NCBI GenBank assembly: GCA_025363205.1
Contig: JANYEI010000213.1
Coordinates: 1-43,864, forward strand
Length of the DNA: 43,864 nt
Reading direction: 5' to 3'
Source: Frigoribacterium sp.
GTDB lineage: Bacteria > Actinomycetota > Actinomycetes > Actinomycetales > Microbacteriaceae
Positions 7,799 to 15,111 of this stretch are shown here, one piece after another; the first letter of the stretch is position 1, and every line of letters begins with the position of its first letter. The notes under the pieces were generated by a model. It was not told the DNA's origin. It did not search any database and was given only the letters and a program-made list of their open reading frames with translations. Position numbers and translations under genes: made by a program.

Positions 7799-8968
7799 AT
7801 GACTGTTCTCACTGACGAGCTGCTGGCCCGCATCCACGAGCGGGCGCCGGGCTACGATCGCGACAACGTGTTCTTCACCGAGGATCTCGAGGAGCTCGCC
7901 TCTGCCGGCTACCTGCGTGCTCTCGTGCCCGAGTCCTTCGGTGGCCTCGGCCTGAGCCTCCAACAGGTTGCCCACCATCAGATGCGTCTCGCGATGGCCG
8001 CCCCGGCGACGGCGCTCGCCGTGAACATGCACCTGGTCTGGACCGGCGTCGCGAAGACCCTGCACGACCGCGGGGTCGACTCGCTCGACTTCGTTTTGCG
8101 GGATGCTGCGGCGGGGGAGATCTACGCCTTCGCGATCAGCGAAGCCGGCAACGACCTCGTGCTGTTCGACAGCACCACGGACGCCAAGCCGCTTCCGGAC
8201 GGCGGCTACGCCTTCACCGGCACCAAGATCTTCACCAGCCTCTCGCCGGCATGGACCCGGCTTGGTCTCTTCGGACTTGACACCGAGTCAGCGGATGCGC
8301 CAAAGCTCGTGCATGCCGTCGTCACCCGCGAGGCGCCGGGAATCTCTATCGCCGAGGACTGGAACACCCTTGGCATGCGGGCGAGCCAGAGCAACACCAC
8401 CCACCTCGATTCGGTGGCCGCGACATCCGACCGGGTGTTCCGCCGCCTCGACCCAGGTCCGAGCCGTGACGCCCTCATCTTCGCCATCTTTGCCAACTTT
8501 GAAATCCTCATCTCCTCCGTGTACGTGGGCATTGGTCAGCGGGCTCTCGAACTCGCGGTCGAATCCGCGCGCTCCCGCGGTTCGCGGAAAACGGGGCTCG
8601 GCCGCGACCAGGATCCGAACGTGCGCTGGAAAATTGCGGATGCGGCGCTCGCGCAGGACGCCATGCTTCCGCAGCTTGATGCGCTGGCGGTCGACCTCGA
8701 CTCCGGCGTCGATCGCGGTGCAGAGTGGTTTCGCGCTCTCGTCGGACTCAAGTCCCGATCGACCCGAACGGCCCGCTACGTAGTCGACCAGGCCATCGCG
8801 GTCGCGGGAGGAGCGGCGTTCTCGGCCACGAGTGAACTCTCCCGGTTGTATCGGGACGTACTCGCGGGCGGATTCCACCCGAGCAACGACGACTCAGTGC
8901 ACTCAACGGTTGCAACGGCGCTGCTGGGGCCGATCATCGAAGACCCGTCGCCTACCCTGAAGACATGA
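7799..8968 (+). CDS. Acyl-CoA dehydrogenase family flavoprotein
   Basis: A 389-residue acyl-CoA dehydrogenase-fold protein. The N-terminal helical domain includes LVPESFGGLGLSLQQVAHHQ. The middle beta domain has FAISEAGND and GYAFTGTKIFTSLSPAW, the typical FAD/substrate-binding stretches. A C-terminal helical bundle includes VDQAIAVAGGAAFSATSELSRLYRDV. Such enzymes introduce a 2,3-double bond into acyl-CoA thioesters using FAD. Some relatives act instead as flavin-dependent monooxygenases or desulfurisation enzymes, and the EAGND motif in place of EPxAGSD makes the exact reaction uncertain. It overlaps the following esterase gene by four bases (ATGA), suggesting coupling. Confidence 0.85.
   Translation: MTVLTDELLARIHERAPGYDRDNVFFTEDLEELASAGYLRALVPESFGGLGLSLQQVAHHQMRLAMAAPATALAVNMHLVWTGVAKTLHDRGVDSLDFVLRDAAAGEIYAFAISEAGNDLVLFDSTTDAKPLPDGGYAFTGTKIFTSLSPAWTRLGLFGLDTESADAPKLVHAVVTREAPGISIAEDWNTLGMRASQSNTTHLDSVAATSDRVFRRLDPGPSRDALIFAIFANFEILISSVYVGIGQRALELAVESARSRGSRKTGLGRDQDPNVRWKIADAALAQDAMLPQLDALAVDLDSGVDRGAEWFRALVGLKSRSTRTARYVVDQAIAVAGGAAFSATSELSRLYRDVLAGGFHPSNDDSVHSTVATALLGPIIEDPSPTLKT
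8953..8958 (+). promoter_or_regulatory. -10 box of an internal leaderless promoter for the esterase gene
   Basis: TACCCT, six bases, ATG (8965). It lies within the last codons of the acyl-CoA dehydrogenase gene, so the esterase may be transcribed on its own as well as with it. Confidence 0.5.
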
Positions 8969-9612
8969 CCTCTTCGCTCGCGATCGATCCCTCTGTCGTC
9001 GTCTGGTCCGTTCCCGAATCAGCGCGGGCGCAGGAGCTCACGACGCGTCCCCTGCTGGTGCTGATGCACGGTCGCGGGTCGCACGAACATGATCTCTTCG
9101 CCCTCGCCGCGATGCTTCCCCCGCAGTTCGTGATCGCCGCGCTCCGCGCGCCGCTTGAGTTGGGTCCGGGGTCATACTCGTGGTTTCCGGTCGGAGAGCC
9201 CGGTCGGCCGAGTTCCGTGGCCGCGGATGTCGCCGTCCAGGCTCTGTTCGACTGGCTGGATTCGATGCGGTCCGTTGCCTCGGTCTCGCTTCTCGGGTTC
9301 TCCCAGGGCGGTGCAATGACCCTTCATGCCCTGCGGCACGCTCCGGAGCGGTTCACCGCCCTGGTGAATCTCGCCGGCTTTGTGATTGGTGGCGACGCTC
9401 CCGCCGATCATTCGCTCGAGACACTGCGACCACCGGTGTTCTGGGGCAGCGATCCGGCGGATCCGGTGATCCCCGCCGAAGCGATTGCGCGCACCGCCGT
9501 GTGGCTTCCCTCGCACTCGACTCTTACGGAGCGTCACTACGCCGGCATCGGGCACTCGATCTCGCGCGAAGAACTTGAGGATGTGAATACGTTTCTGAAC
9601 AGCGCCGTCTGA
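8965..9612 (+). CDS. Phospholipase/carboxylesterase (alpha/beta hydrolase)
   Basis: A 215-residue serine hydrolase of the Abhydrolase_2 family. The oxyanion-hole segment is LVLMHGRGSHEHDL and the nucleophile elbow is LLGFSQGG with S113. The acid is probably D166 in GSDPADPVIP and the base H197 in AGIGHSIS, giving a complete Ser-Asp-His triad. There is no signal peptide, so it is cytoplasmic. The family cleaves short acyl or aryl esters; the substrate is unknown. Its ATGA overlap with the acyl-CoA dehydrogenase gene suggests a two-gene unit, and both could act on the same acyl compound. The last codons (LNSAV-stop) are tandemly duplicated downstream. Confidence 0.88.
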   Translation: MTSSLAIDPSVVVWSVPESARAQELTTRPLLVLMHGRGSHEHDLFALAAMLPPQFVIAALRAPLELGPGSYSWFPVGEPGRPSSVAADVAVQALFDWLDSMRSVASVSLLGFSQGGAMTLHALRHAPERFTALVNLAGFVIGGDAPADHSLETLRPPVFWGSDPADPVIPAEAIARTAVWLPSHSTLTERHYAGIGHSISREELEDVNTFLNSAV

Positions 9613-9680
9613 ACAGCGCCGTTACTTGAACAGTTCCGTCTGAACAGCGCCGTCTCAACAGCGCCGTCTGAACAAGTCCG
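9595..9680. repeat. 14-bp tandem array across the esterase stop codon
   Basis: Units of CTGAACAGCGCCGT at 9595, 9609 and 9640, with variants at about 9623-9639 (a longer, diverged unit), 9654 (CTCAAC start) and 9668. The TGA stop (9610-9612) is in the second unit. The 14-bp period is not a multiple of three, so successive copies change frame. Confidence 0.88.
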
Positions 9681-9694
9681 CCCCCACACAGACT

Positions 9695-9736
9695 CGTCGC
9701 CCGGTGCGGCACTTGGTGCGGCTCTTCCGGGCGACG
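9695..9736. terminator. Possible bidirectional hairpin terminator between convergent genes
   Basis: CGTCGCCCGG (9695-9704) pairs perfectly with 9727-9736 around a 22-base loop, and a T-rich GGTTGTTCT follows on the plus strand. It sits between the convergent esterase and aminotransferase genes. Confidence 0.5.
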
Positions 9737-9786
9737 GGTTGTTCTACTGACAGGATGCTCTCCTCGGGGCCAGAGCGCAATACCCC

Positions 9787-9850
9787 CATTGCTCGAAACC
9801 CGCATTGCTCAAAACCCGCATTGCTCGAAACCCGCATTGCTCAGATCGAA
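9787..9850. repeat. 16-bp tandem array across the aminotransferase stop codon
   Basis: Units of CATTGCTCGAAACCCG at 9787, 9803 (one base different), 9819 and a partial, diverging copy at 9835. The minus-strand stop codon of the aminotransferase (complement at 9841-9843) lies in the last copy. Confidence 0.88.
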
Positions 9851-11187
9851 CTTCGCGCGGGGTGATCGGGCCGCACGCGCTGCCGAGCCACCCGCAGTGC
9901 GCTGTCGAGCTCCGAAAGAAATCGGTCGGCGTCAGCCAGGCTGAAGCAGAGCGGCGGTCGTATCTTCAGCGTGTTTCGGGCTGCTCCGGATGCCCCGAGC
10001 AGCACTCCCCGCCGGCGCAGCTCGTTCACCACGAGGAGGGTCGTCGCCTCGTCAGGGGATTCCCCGCGCACGAGGTCGACCCCAAGAAACAGGCCGGCCC
10101 CGCGTACCTCCCCGAGGGAGTCGTGGAAGCCCGCGAGCATGCCAAGCCCGGCGGTGAGGTACTCGCCGACGACCCGTGCGTTCTCGATCAATCCTTCATC
10201 GCGAATGATGTCGAGCACCGCCTGTGCGGCGGCGATCGAGACCGCTGTGCCACCGAATGTGCTGAAGTATCGCCCGTTGGCAGCGAAGTTATCCACGAGC
10301 TCGCGACAGGCGACAACCGCGCCGATCGGCATGCCGTTACCCATCGGTTTGCCGACCGTCACGAGGTCGGGTACCACTGCCCCGAGGGCGGAGTCGTGGC
10401 GGCTGAAGCCCCACAGGCCGTGGCCAAGACGCCCGAAGCCAGCCTGCACCTCGTCGGCGATGTAGAGGCCGTCCGCGTCGTGCACGATGTCGCTGATGCG
10501 GCCGAGGAAGGCCGCACTGCCCGGCTGTACGCCGTCGGAGGCAAAGATCGAGTCCGCGATGAGCGCGGCAAATCCATGCTCGGAAGTGCCGAGATCTGCG
10601 GCTGCGGTCGCGACGGCGTCCGCGAACACCGCGCCGTCGCCGGTAGGAGCCTCCACGAGGCGCACCCACGGAGCGATGTTGTCGACGCCGCCGAGGGACG
10701 GCGAGACCGCTGCGGTCTCGGTGGTGACCCCGTGGTAGGCGTTTCGAGTGACGATCACGCCTCGTTTGCCGGTCACGGTTGTCGCGATCCGCAGGGCGAG
10801 ATCATTCGCCTCGGAACCGGTGCAGGTGTACATGACGTTCGCGAGCGCAGGGGGCAGCGTGCCGAGCAGATCTTCGGAGTAGTCGATCAGCGAACGGTCG
10901 AGGTAGCGGGTATTCGTATTGACGAGAGCCGCCTGGCGCGAAATGGCCTCGACCACCCGAGGATGCGAATGGCCCACTGAGGGCACGTTGTTGTACACGT
11001 CGAGGAACTCGGTGCCCGCCGCATCCCAAAGCTTCGAGCCGAGGCCGCGCACGATCTCGACGGGCTCGTCGTAGAACAGCCGATAGGCCGACCCGAGGCT
11101 GCGGTTACGGCGTTCGACCAGCAGGCGGGTCGGCTCGCTCAATTCGTCGAGGCGGTCGTTGCTCAAATAGGTGCTCGGTCCTGGCAT
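9841..11187 (-). CDS. Class-III PLP aminotransferase family protein, phospho-lyase-like
   Basis: 448 residues with the class-III (subgroup II) aminotransferase fold. NVPSVGHSHP is followed by TGSEANDLALR (about 122-133), AYHGVTTETAAVSP, the PLP-anchoring aspartate in IADEVQAGFGR (D245) and the Schiff-base lysine in LVTVGKPMGNG (K280). The sequence resembles the ETNPPL/PHYKPL group, human enzymes that cleave phosphoethanolamine or 5-phosphohydroxylysine rather than transaminate. The gene directly upstream on the same strand (nine bases between them) encodes a small-molecule kinase of the same fold as hydroxylysine kinase. Together they suggest phosphorylation of an amino alcohol followed by PLP-dependent phosphate elimination. 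The specific substrate is an inference. Ordinary transamination remains the alternative. Confidence 0.82.
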   Translation of the reverse strand: MPGPSTYLSNDRLDELSEPTRLLVERRNRSLGSAYRLFYDEPVEIVRGLGSKLWDAAGTEFLDVYNNVPSVGHSHPRVVEAISRQAALVNTNTRYLDRSLIDYSEDLLGTLPPALANVMYTCTGSEANDLALRIATTVTGKRGVIVTRNAYHGVTTETAAVSPSLGGVDNIAPWVRLVEAPTGDGAVFADAVATAAADLGTSEHGFAALIADSIFASDGVQPGSAAFLGRISDIVHDADGLYIADEVQAGFGRLGHGLWGFSRHDSALGAVVPDLVTVGKPMGNGMPIGAVVACRELVDNFAANGRYFSTFGGTAVSIAAAQAVLDIIRDEGLIENARVVGEYLTAGLGMLAGFHDSLGEVRGAGLFLGVDLVRGESPDEATTLLVVNELRRRGVLLGASGAARNTLKIRPPLCFSLADADRFLSELDSALRVARQRVRPDHPARSSI

Positions 11188-11193
11188 GATTCG

Positions 11194-11199
11194 ACCCTA
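11194..11199 (-). promoter_or_regulatory. -10 box of a leaderless promoter for the aminotransferase gene
   Basis: On the minus strand TAGGGT, six bases, ATG. It overlaps the end of the upstream kinase gene, so the aminotransferase may also be made from its own transcript. Confidence 0.5.
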
Positions 11200-12240
11200 C
11201 TGGCGCACCCCTCCCGTCGGCACAGGCGATTGCCGCAGACTCACGAACTGTCGCCAGGTGGATTCGAGATTGCGCGCGGTGTACTGCGAATTCTCGGGCC
11301 GTGCTTCGGCCAGCCAGGATGCGAGGAGCAGCCGCTGGGCGAGCCGACCGAGCACGAGGTGCGGAAGGAGAACTGACTCCGCGTCAGATAGCGACACCAG
11401 TTCGCGATAGCCGGAGGCGAGAGCGATGGCCGGGGCCCAGGGGTTGTCCGCCCGCGACGATGGCCTCGCATACGACATCGCGATAGCGAGGTCTGCGACA
11501 CGATGGCTTCGCACGACATCGCCGAAGTCGAGGATTCCGGTGATGAAGTCGGGCGCCTCGGGGTGAACGACAAGGTTGCCGCCGTGGAAGTCGTTGTGCA
11601 CCACCCGCCTCGGGGTCAGCTGCAGCGCTGGCAGCGTCTCGGCTGACAGCTCCGCGAGCAGGGTGGCAACTGCGCGCCGCCGATGCTCGCCATCGATCAC
11701 GGGCGCCAGCTCCGATAATTCGCCGAGGCGCGCGAGATCCCAGGCGAGCCAGCGGTCGGCTGCCGGATGCTCGAAGTCGACCAACGCGCCGGTGAGGCGC
11801 CCGAGCATCCGCCCGACCGCGCGCCAGTCGGACGGGGAGGGATCGACCTCGCTAAGCAGACGGCCCGGGAGATAGCGGAAGAGCCTCACCGCGCGGTCGC
11901 CGTGGCTGGTTGAGGGGCCGAGCGAAGGCACGAATTGTTGGAGCGGCAGCGAGCTGTCCTGCGCCGCGGCGTGGGCGATAGCGGCCTCCTGGAGCCCGAT
12001 CTCAGCCGGATCGTCGCCGGGTGCTGAGATCTTTAGCACGAAGCCGTGGGGGTCGCCGGTGACGGCCAACCGAAAGGTATCGTCGCGCTCGGTTGCGAGC
12101 CTGGTGATGGAGGCGGCCGTCACCCCGAAGCATCGCAGCGCGACGGTGGCGGCCTCGGCCGGTGGGGTGCGCTCGAACGCGACGCCGAGTCCGGCAAGGA
12201 GACGGCGTGTCAACTCAGTTGCCGGGAGTGCCTCATGCAT
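11197..12240 (-). CDS. APH-fold small-molecule kinase (hydroxylysine kinase/aminoglycoside phosphotransferase family)
   Basis: 347 residues of the APH family. The ATP-binding lysine is probably K70 in GFVLKIS, the catalytic loop is VVHNDFHGGNL (H215, D217, N222), and ILDFGD (D238) binds magnesium. In APH-type kinases this set transfers phosphate to a hydroxyl group of a small molecule. The neighbouring PLP enzyme argues for an amino-alcohol substrate rather than an antibiotic. In other bacteria such kinase and class-III aminotransferase domains are found fused in one protein, which supports a joint function. The start ATG has a CAGACT box six bases upstream. Confidence 0.8.
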   Translation of the reverse strand: MHEALPATELTRRLLAGLGVAFERTPPAEAATVALRCFGVTAASITRLATERDDTFRLAVTGDPHGFVLKISAPGDDPAEIGLQEAAIAHAAAQDSSLPLQQFVPSLGPSTSHGDRAVRLFRYLPGRLLSEVDPSPSDWRAVGRMLGRLTGALVDFEHPAADRWLAWDLARLGELSELAPVIDGEHRRRAVATLLAELSAETLPALQLTPRRVVHNDFHGGNLVVHPEAPDFITGILDFGDVVRSHRVADLAIAMSYARPSSRADNPWAPAIALASGYRELVSLSDAESVLLPHLVLGRLAQRLLLASWLAEARPENSQYTARNLESTWRQFVSLRQSPVPTGGVRQ

Positions 12241-12246
12241 TCATCG

Positions 12247-12252
12247 AGTCTG
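12247..12252 (-). promoter_or_regulatory. -10-like box of the kinase gene
   Basis: CAGACT on the minus strand, six bases before the ATG at 12240. It fits the leaderless pattern with C at the first position. Confidence 0.4.
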
Positions 12253-12276
12253 CTGCATTGACGCCCCGGGAGCGGG

Positions 12277-12352
12277 CAGACACAGCAGCAGCCAGACACA
12301 GCAGCAGGCAGACACAGCAGCAGCCAGACACAGCAGCAGCCAGGCACCGCAG
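12277..12352. repeat. 16-bp tandem array between the kinase gene and NERD-1
   Basis: Four 16-bp units CAGACACAGCAGCAGC (12277, 12293, 12309, 12325; one base differs in unit 2) plus a diverged partial fifth. It lies between divergent genes and upstream of both promoters. Confidence 0.92.
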
Positions 12353-12476
12353 TCGACCAAAGCGGGCTTCTCGGGGCTCACCTGTTTTGGGGAGTTCGCC
12401 TGCTGCGGCCGACGACTATATTCGAGTCAGAGGGCACAGCACACGACCTGCAGGGAAACATCCCGCGCACGGCATC

Positions 12477-12482
12477 TACCGT
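12477..12482 (+). promoter_or_regulatory. -10 box of NERD-1
   Basis: TACCGT upstream of a short leader that contains ATCA and then GGGGGA shortly before the start codon. The same order of elements is found at the two other NERD genes. Confidence 0.45.
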
Positions 12483-12517
12483 TGGGGGACGGAATCATCA
12501 CTATGGGGGATGATCAT

Positions 12518-13387
12518 GTGACGCTGTCTGTGTCTCGGCGCCCGGCCGGAGACCCGGGCGGCCCTGCAGACTGGGTGCCGTCGAACCACGCCCTGCGGGA
12601 GTGCCTTGCACTGCAAGCAGAGGCACCGCCCATTTCGCTGTTCGCCCGTCTGTTCGGAGTCGATCCGCTCTCGCGGCACGCGCGGCGCTCCTACAGCGGA
12701 GCCCTCGCCGAGATCGCACTCGCAGACTCCCTTGCCGCTCTCGGGCCAGAGTGGACCGTGCTGCATTCGGTGCCGGTCGATGCTGTCCTCACCGCGAGAC
12801 ATTCACCTCAGACCATCGATCACCTCGTGATCGGTCCGGCCGGAATCTTCTCGATTACCGTTCACAGCCACGCCGGGCAAACAGTTTGGGTCGGTGAGCG
12901 CACGTTCATGGTCGATGATGAGCGACTCGATCACCTTGCCGTCGCCGAGGACGCGGCATCGGCCGCGTCCCGGTTGCTGGCGGTTGCGCTCGCAGCCGCG
13001 GGAATGACGGCGGATGTCGTGGTGACTCCCTGTATTGTCGTGGACTCGCCCGTTGCGCTGCAGGTGCGCCAGCGCCCCGATCGCATTCAGATAAGCACCG
13101 CCCGCAATTTCACCGCGTGGCTCGCCGCACTGCCCCGGCTGATTTCGCCGGCGGTCGTGAATTCCCTTTCAGTGGTTTCGCTCCGGGCCTCGACCTGGTC
13201 GGCGAGCGCAGCCGTCCCACTCCACGACGCCTATCACCGGCGTGATGACTTCGATCAGCTGCGTCTCCAGATCGCCTCCGCGAAACTCCGCCGCTTGGTC
13301 TGGACCGGTCTCGGTGTCATTCTCACCTACTGCCAGGTCATTTCGAGTGCCACCGGATTGTCTCCTTTGTCGGTGGTGTACCGCTAG
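12518..13387 (+). CDS. NERD-domain protein 1 (nuclease-related domain, altered active site)
   Basis: A 289-residue protein. The NERD domain covers about residues 60-200 and is recognisable from SYSGALAEIALADSLAALG, then WTVLHSVPV, TIDHLVIGPAGIFSI and TVWVG. NERD is a PD-(D/E)xK-like nuclease fold. The acidic residues are present (E in GALAEI, D in TIDH), but the expected lysine two residues after the beta strand is replaced (ITVHSH), so catalysis is doubtful. A hydrophobic segment near the C-terminus (LVWTGLGVILTYCQVI) may anchor it in the membrane. GTG at 12518 is preferred: GGGGGA lies seven bases upstream, as at the two paralogues. An in-frame ATG at 12503 is the alternative. It converges with the SDR gene with six bases between the stops. 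Confidence 0.75.
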   Translation: MTLSVSRRPAGDPGGPADWVPSNHALRECLALQAEAPPISLFARLFGVDPLSRHARRSYSGALAEIALADSLAALGPEWTVLHSVPVDAVLTARHSPQTIDHLVIGPAGIFSITVHSHAGQTVWVGERTFMVDDERLDHLAVAEDAASAASRLLAVALAAAGMTADVVVTPCIVVDSPVALQVRQRPDRIQISTARNFTAWLAALPRLISPAVVNSLSVVSLRASTWSASAAVPLHDAYHRRDDFDQLRLQIASAKLRRLVWTGLGVILTYCQVISSATGLSPLSVVYR

Positions 13388-13393
13388 GGATCT

Positions 13394-14170
13394 TCAGCGG
13401 CCGCGCAGCGCGCCGACCGCCACGATGCGCCTCGGCAGCAGACCGGAGAGCAGCACCACGAATTTGTAGCGCAGGGTGGGTATCGAAATGGCGCGGCCCT
13501 TCGCGACATCCTGCAGTGCGAGGCGCACGAGAGTCGCAGCATCGAGCCAGAGAAATGCGGGCACACCATCTTTCGATACGTGCATGCGGTCGTGGAACTC
13601 GGTGTGCACGAAGCCCGGGGCGACGGCGGTCACGGTGACGCCTCGTCGGCGATAGGTGAGATTGGCCCAGCGACTGAAGCTCAGCACCCACGCTTTCGAC
13701 GCACCATAGGTGCCGCGCGGGGTGAACCCGGCGACGCTCGCGATGTTGACGATCGTGCCGGATCCGCTCGCCAGCATCTGCTGCAGCGCGGCATGGGCGA
13801 GGCGCATCGGGGCGGTCACGAGCAGGTCGAGCAGGCGCTGTTCCTCGTCGACCGGATTCTCGTCGAACGGTTTTGGCAGCCCGAAACCCGCATTGTTGAC
13901 AAGCATGGTCACTCGGCGGGCTCCGGATGCTCCGACCCTGGCCTCCACCATCGCGAGGTCCGCCCGGCTCACGAGATCTGCCGCGAGCACCTCGACCGTC
14001 ACTCCGAACTCGGTACGCAACTCGGCGGCACGCTCCTCCAGCCGGTCCGCATCGCGAGCGACCAGCACGAGGTCGAAGCCATCCGCGGCGAGTTGACGGG
14101 CGAATTCTGCCCCGATCCCGGCGGTGGCCCCTGTGATGAGGGCGAGGCGTGTTTCGGTCGCAGAATTCAT
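13394..14170 (-). CDS. Short-chain dehydrogenase/reductase (SDR)
   Basis: 258 residues with a classical SDR pattern. The NAD(P)-binding motif is TGATAGIG (about 13-20), VNNAG is at 91-95, the catalytic serine is in NIASVAG (S145), and Y155 and K159 are in YGASK. An arginine soon after the first strand (VARDADR) suggests a preference for NADP. Such enzymes reduce or oxidise carbonyl/hydroxyl groups; the substrate is unknown. It is divergent from the dienelactone hydrolase gene (about 92 bases), and its promoter is of the leaderless type. Confidence 0.9.
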   Translation of the reverse strand: MNSATETRLALITGATAGIGAEFARQLAADGFDLVLVARDADRLEERAAELRTEFGVTVEVLAADLVSRADLAMVEARVGASGARRVTMLVNNAGFGLPKPFDENPVDEEQRLLDLLVTAPMRLAHAALQQMLASGSGTIVNIASVAGFTPRGTYGASKAWVLSFSRWANLTYRRRGVTVTAVAPGFVHTEFHDRMHVSKDGVPAFLWLDAATLVRLALQDVAKGRAISIPTLRYKFVVLLSGLLPRRIVAVGALRGR

Positions 14171-14176
14171 TCATTC

Positions 14177-14182
14177 ACGCTA
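14177..14182 (-). promoter_or_regulatory. -10 box of a leaderless promoter for the SDR gene
   Basis: On the minus strand TAGCGT, six bases, ATG (14170). Confidence 0.5.
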
Positions 14183-14262
14183 GCCGGTGTTTCCCCGCGA
14201 CCGAAGAATCTTCGCCGCAACCAGCACACCGCGCACACTGGCGAAGCTGGCAGAGTTATGAA

Positions 14263-15081
14263 ATGACTTTTGCTGATTCGACGACAATCACCCTGCCCAT
14301 CCCGGCCGCCACCATCGCCGCCCAGGCCTCCGTCGGTGACCGGGGTGTCACCGCCACGGAATTTTCCGCCTCTGTGGCGCGCCCTGAGGGCCCGCCCAAG
14401 GGCGCCCTGGTGGTCATCCATGAAATCTGGGGGCTTGTCGAGCACATCACTGGCATTGCCGATCGCTTTGCCGCGGAGGGGTACCTTGTGATCGCGCCCG
14501 ACCTGCTGTCGTCGATCGGCATCGATGCGCAGGTCGGAGCGGAGGCGAACGCCATCATGAATAGTCCGGACGCGACAGTGCGGTCGAATGGCCAGCCACG
14601 CTTGCGGGCCGCTTTCGCCAGTCTCAACGTTCCCGAGTTCGGGGCGTGGGCCCTCGCCGCGCTCGGCTCGAGTGTTGACTATCTCGCTGACCAGCCCGGT
14701 ATCGACGGTCGTATCGCGGTCACGGGATTCTGTTTCGGCGGTAGCTACAGTTTTGCGCTCGCGGCGGCCGATCCTCGCATCCGCGCTGCTGTGCCGTTTT
14801 ACGGGGTGCCGCCCGAGACTGCGACGATCTCGACGATCGAGGGCGCGGTGCTCGCCTTCTACGGTGAGACCGACACGAAACTCATCGACTCTCTGCCCGA
14901 AGTCACCGCGGCCATGCAGGCCGGTGGTGTCGACTTCACCGCAAAAATTTACGAAAATGCTGGTCATGCATTTTTCAACGACACGAACGTCCTCATGTAT
15001 CGGGCGAACGCCGCTGTCGACTCGTGGCAACGCACGCTGGCGTTCCTCGACACCGCCATCGAGACCGCCATCGAAGCCTGA
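14263..15081 (+). CDS. Dienelactone hydrolase family protein
   Basis: 272 residues of the dienelactone hydrolase group of alpha/beta hydrolases. The family's cysteine nucleophile is in VTGFCFGGSY (C157), with probable acid D204 (GETDTKL) and base H235 (NAGHAFFND). E54 in VIHEIWGL is the glutamate that in DLH modulates the cysteine. In aromatic degradation DLH opens dienelactones to maleylacetate, but most genomic relatives outside such operons have unknown substrates, and no aromatic catabolic genes are near. ATG 14263 is chosen because homology begins soon after it and a CAGAGT box lies six bases upstream. Confidence 0.88.
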   Translation: MTFADSTTITLPIPAATIAAQASVGDRGVTATEFSASVARPEGPPKGALVVIHEIWGLVEHITGIADRFAAEGYLVIAPDLLSSIGIDAQVGAEANAIMNSPDATVRSNGQPRLRAAFASLNVPEFGAWALAALGSSVDYLADQPGIDGRIAVTGFCFGGSYSFALAAADPRIRAAVPFYGVPPETATISTIEGAVLAFYGETDTKLIDSLPEVTAAMQAGGVDFTAKIYENAGHAFFNDTNVLMYRANAAVDSWQRTLAFLDTAIETAIEA

Positions 15082-15111
15082 CCCGCGGTCGGCCGGATTC
15101 AGCGGCGTGAG

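Noticed and set aside
12277-12352. CRISPR array
   Set aside because: The units are directly contiguous without spacers and only 16 bp long; the same holds for every array in the window, and no cas genes are present.
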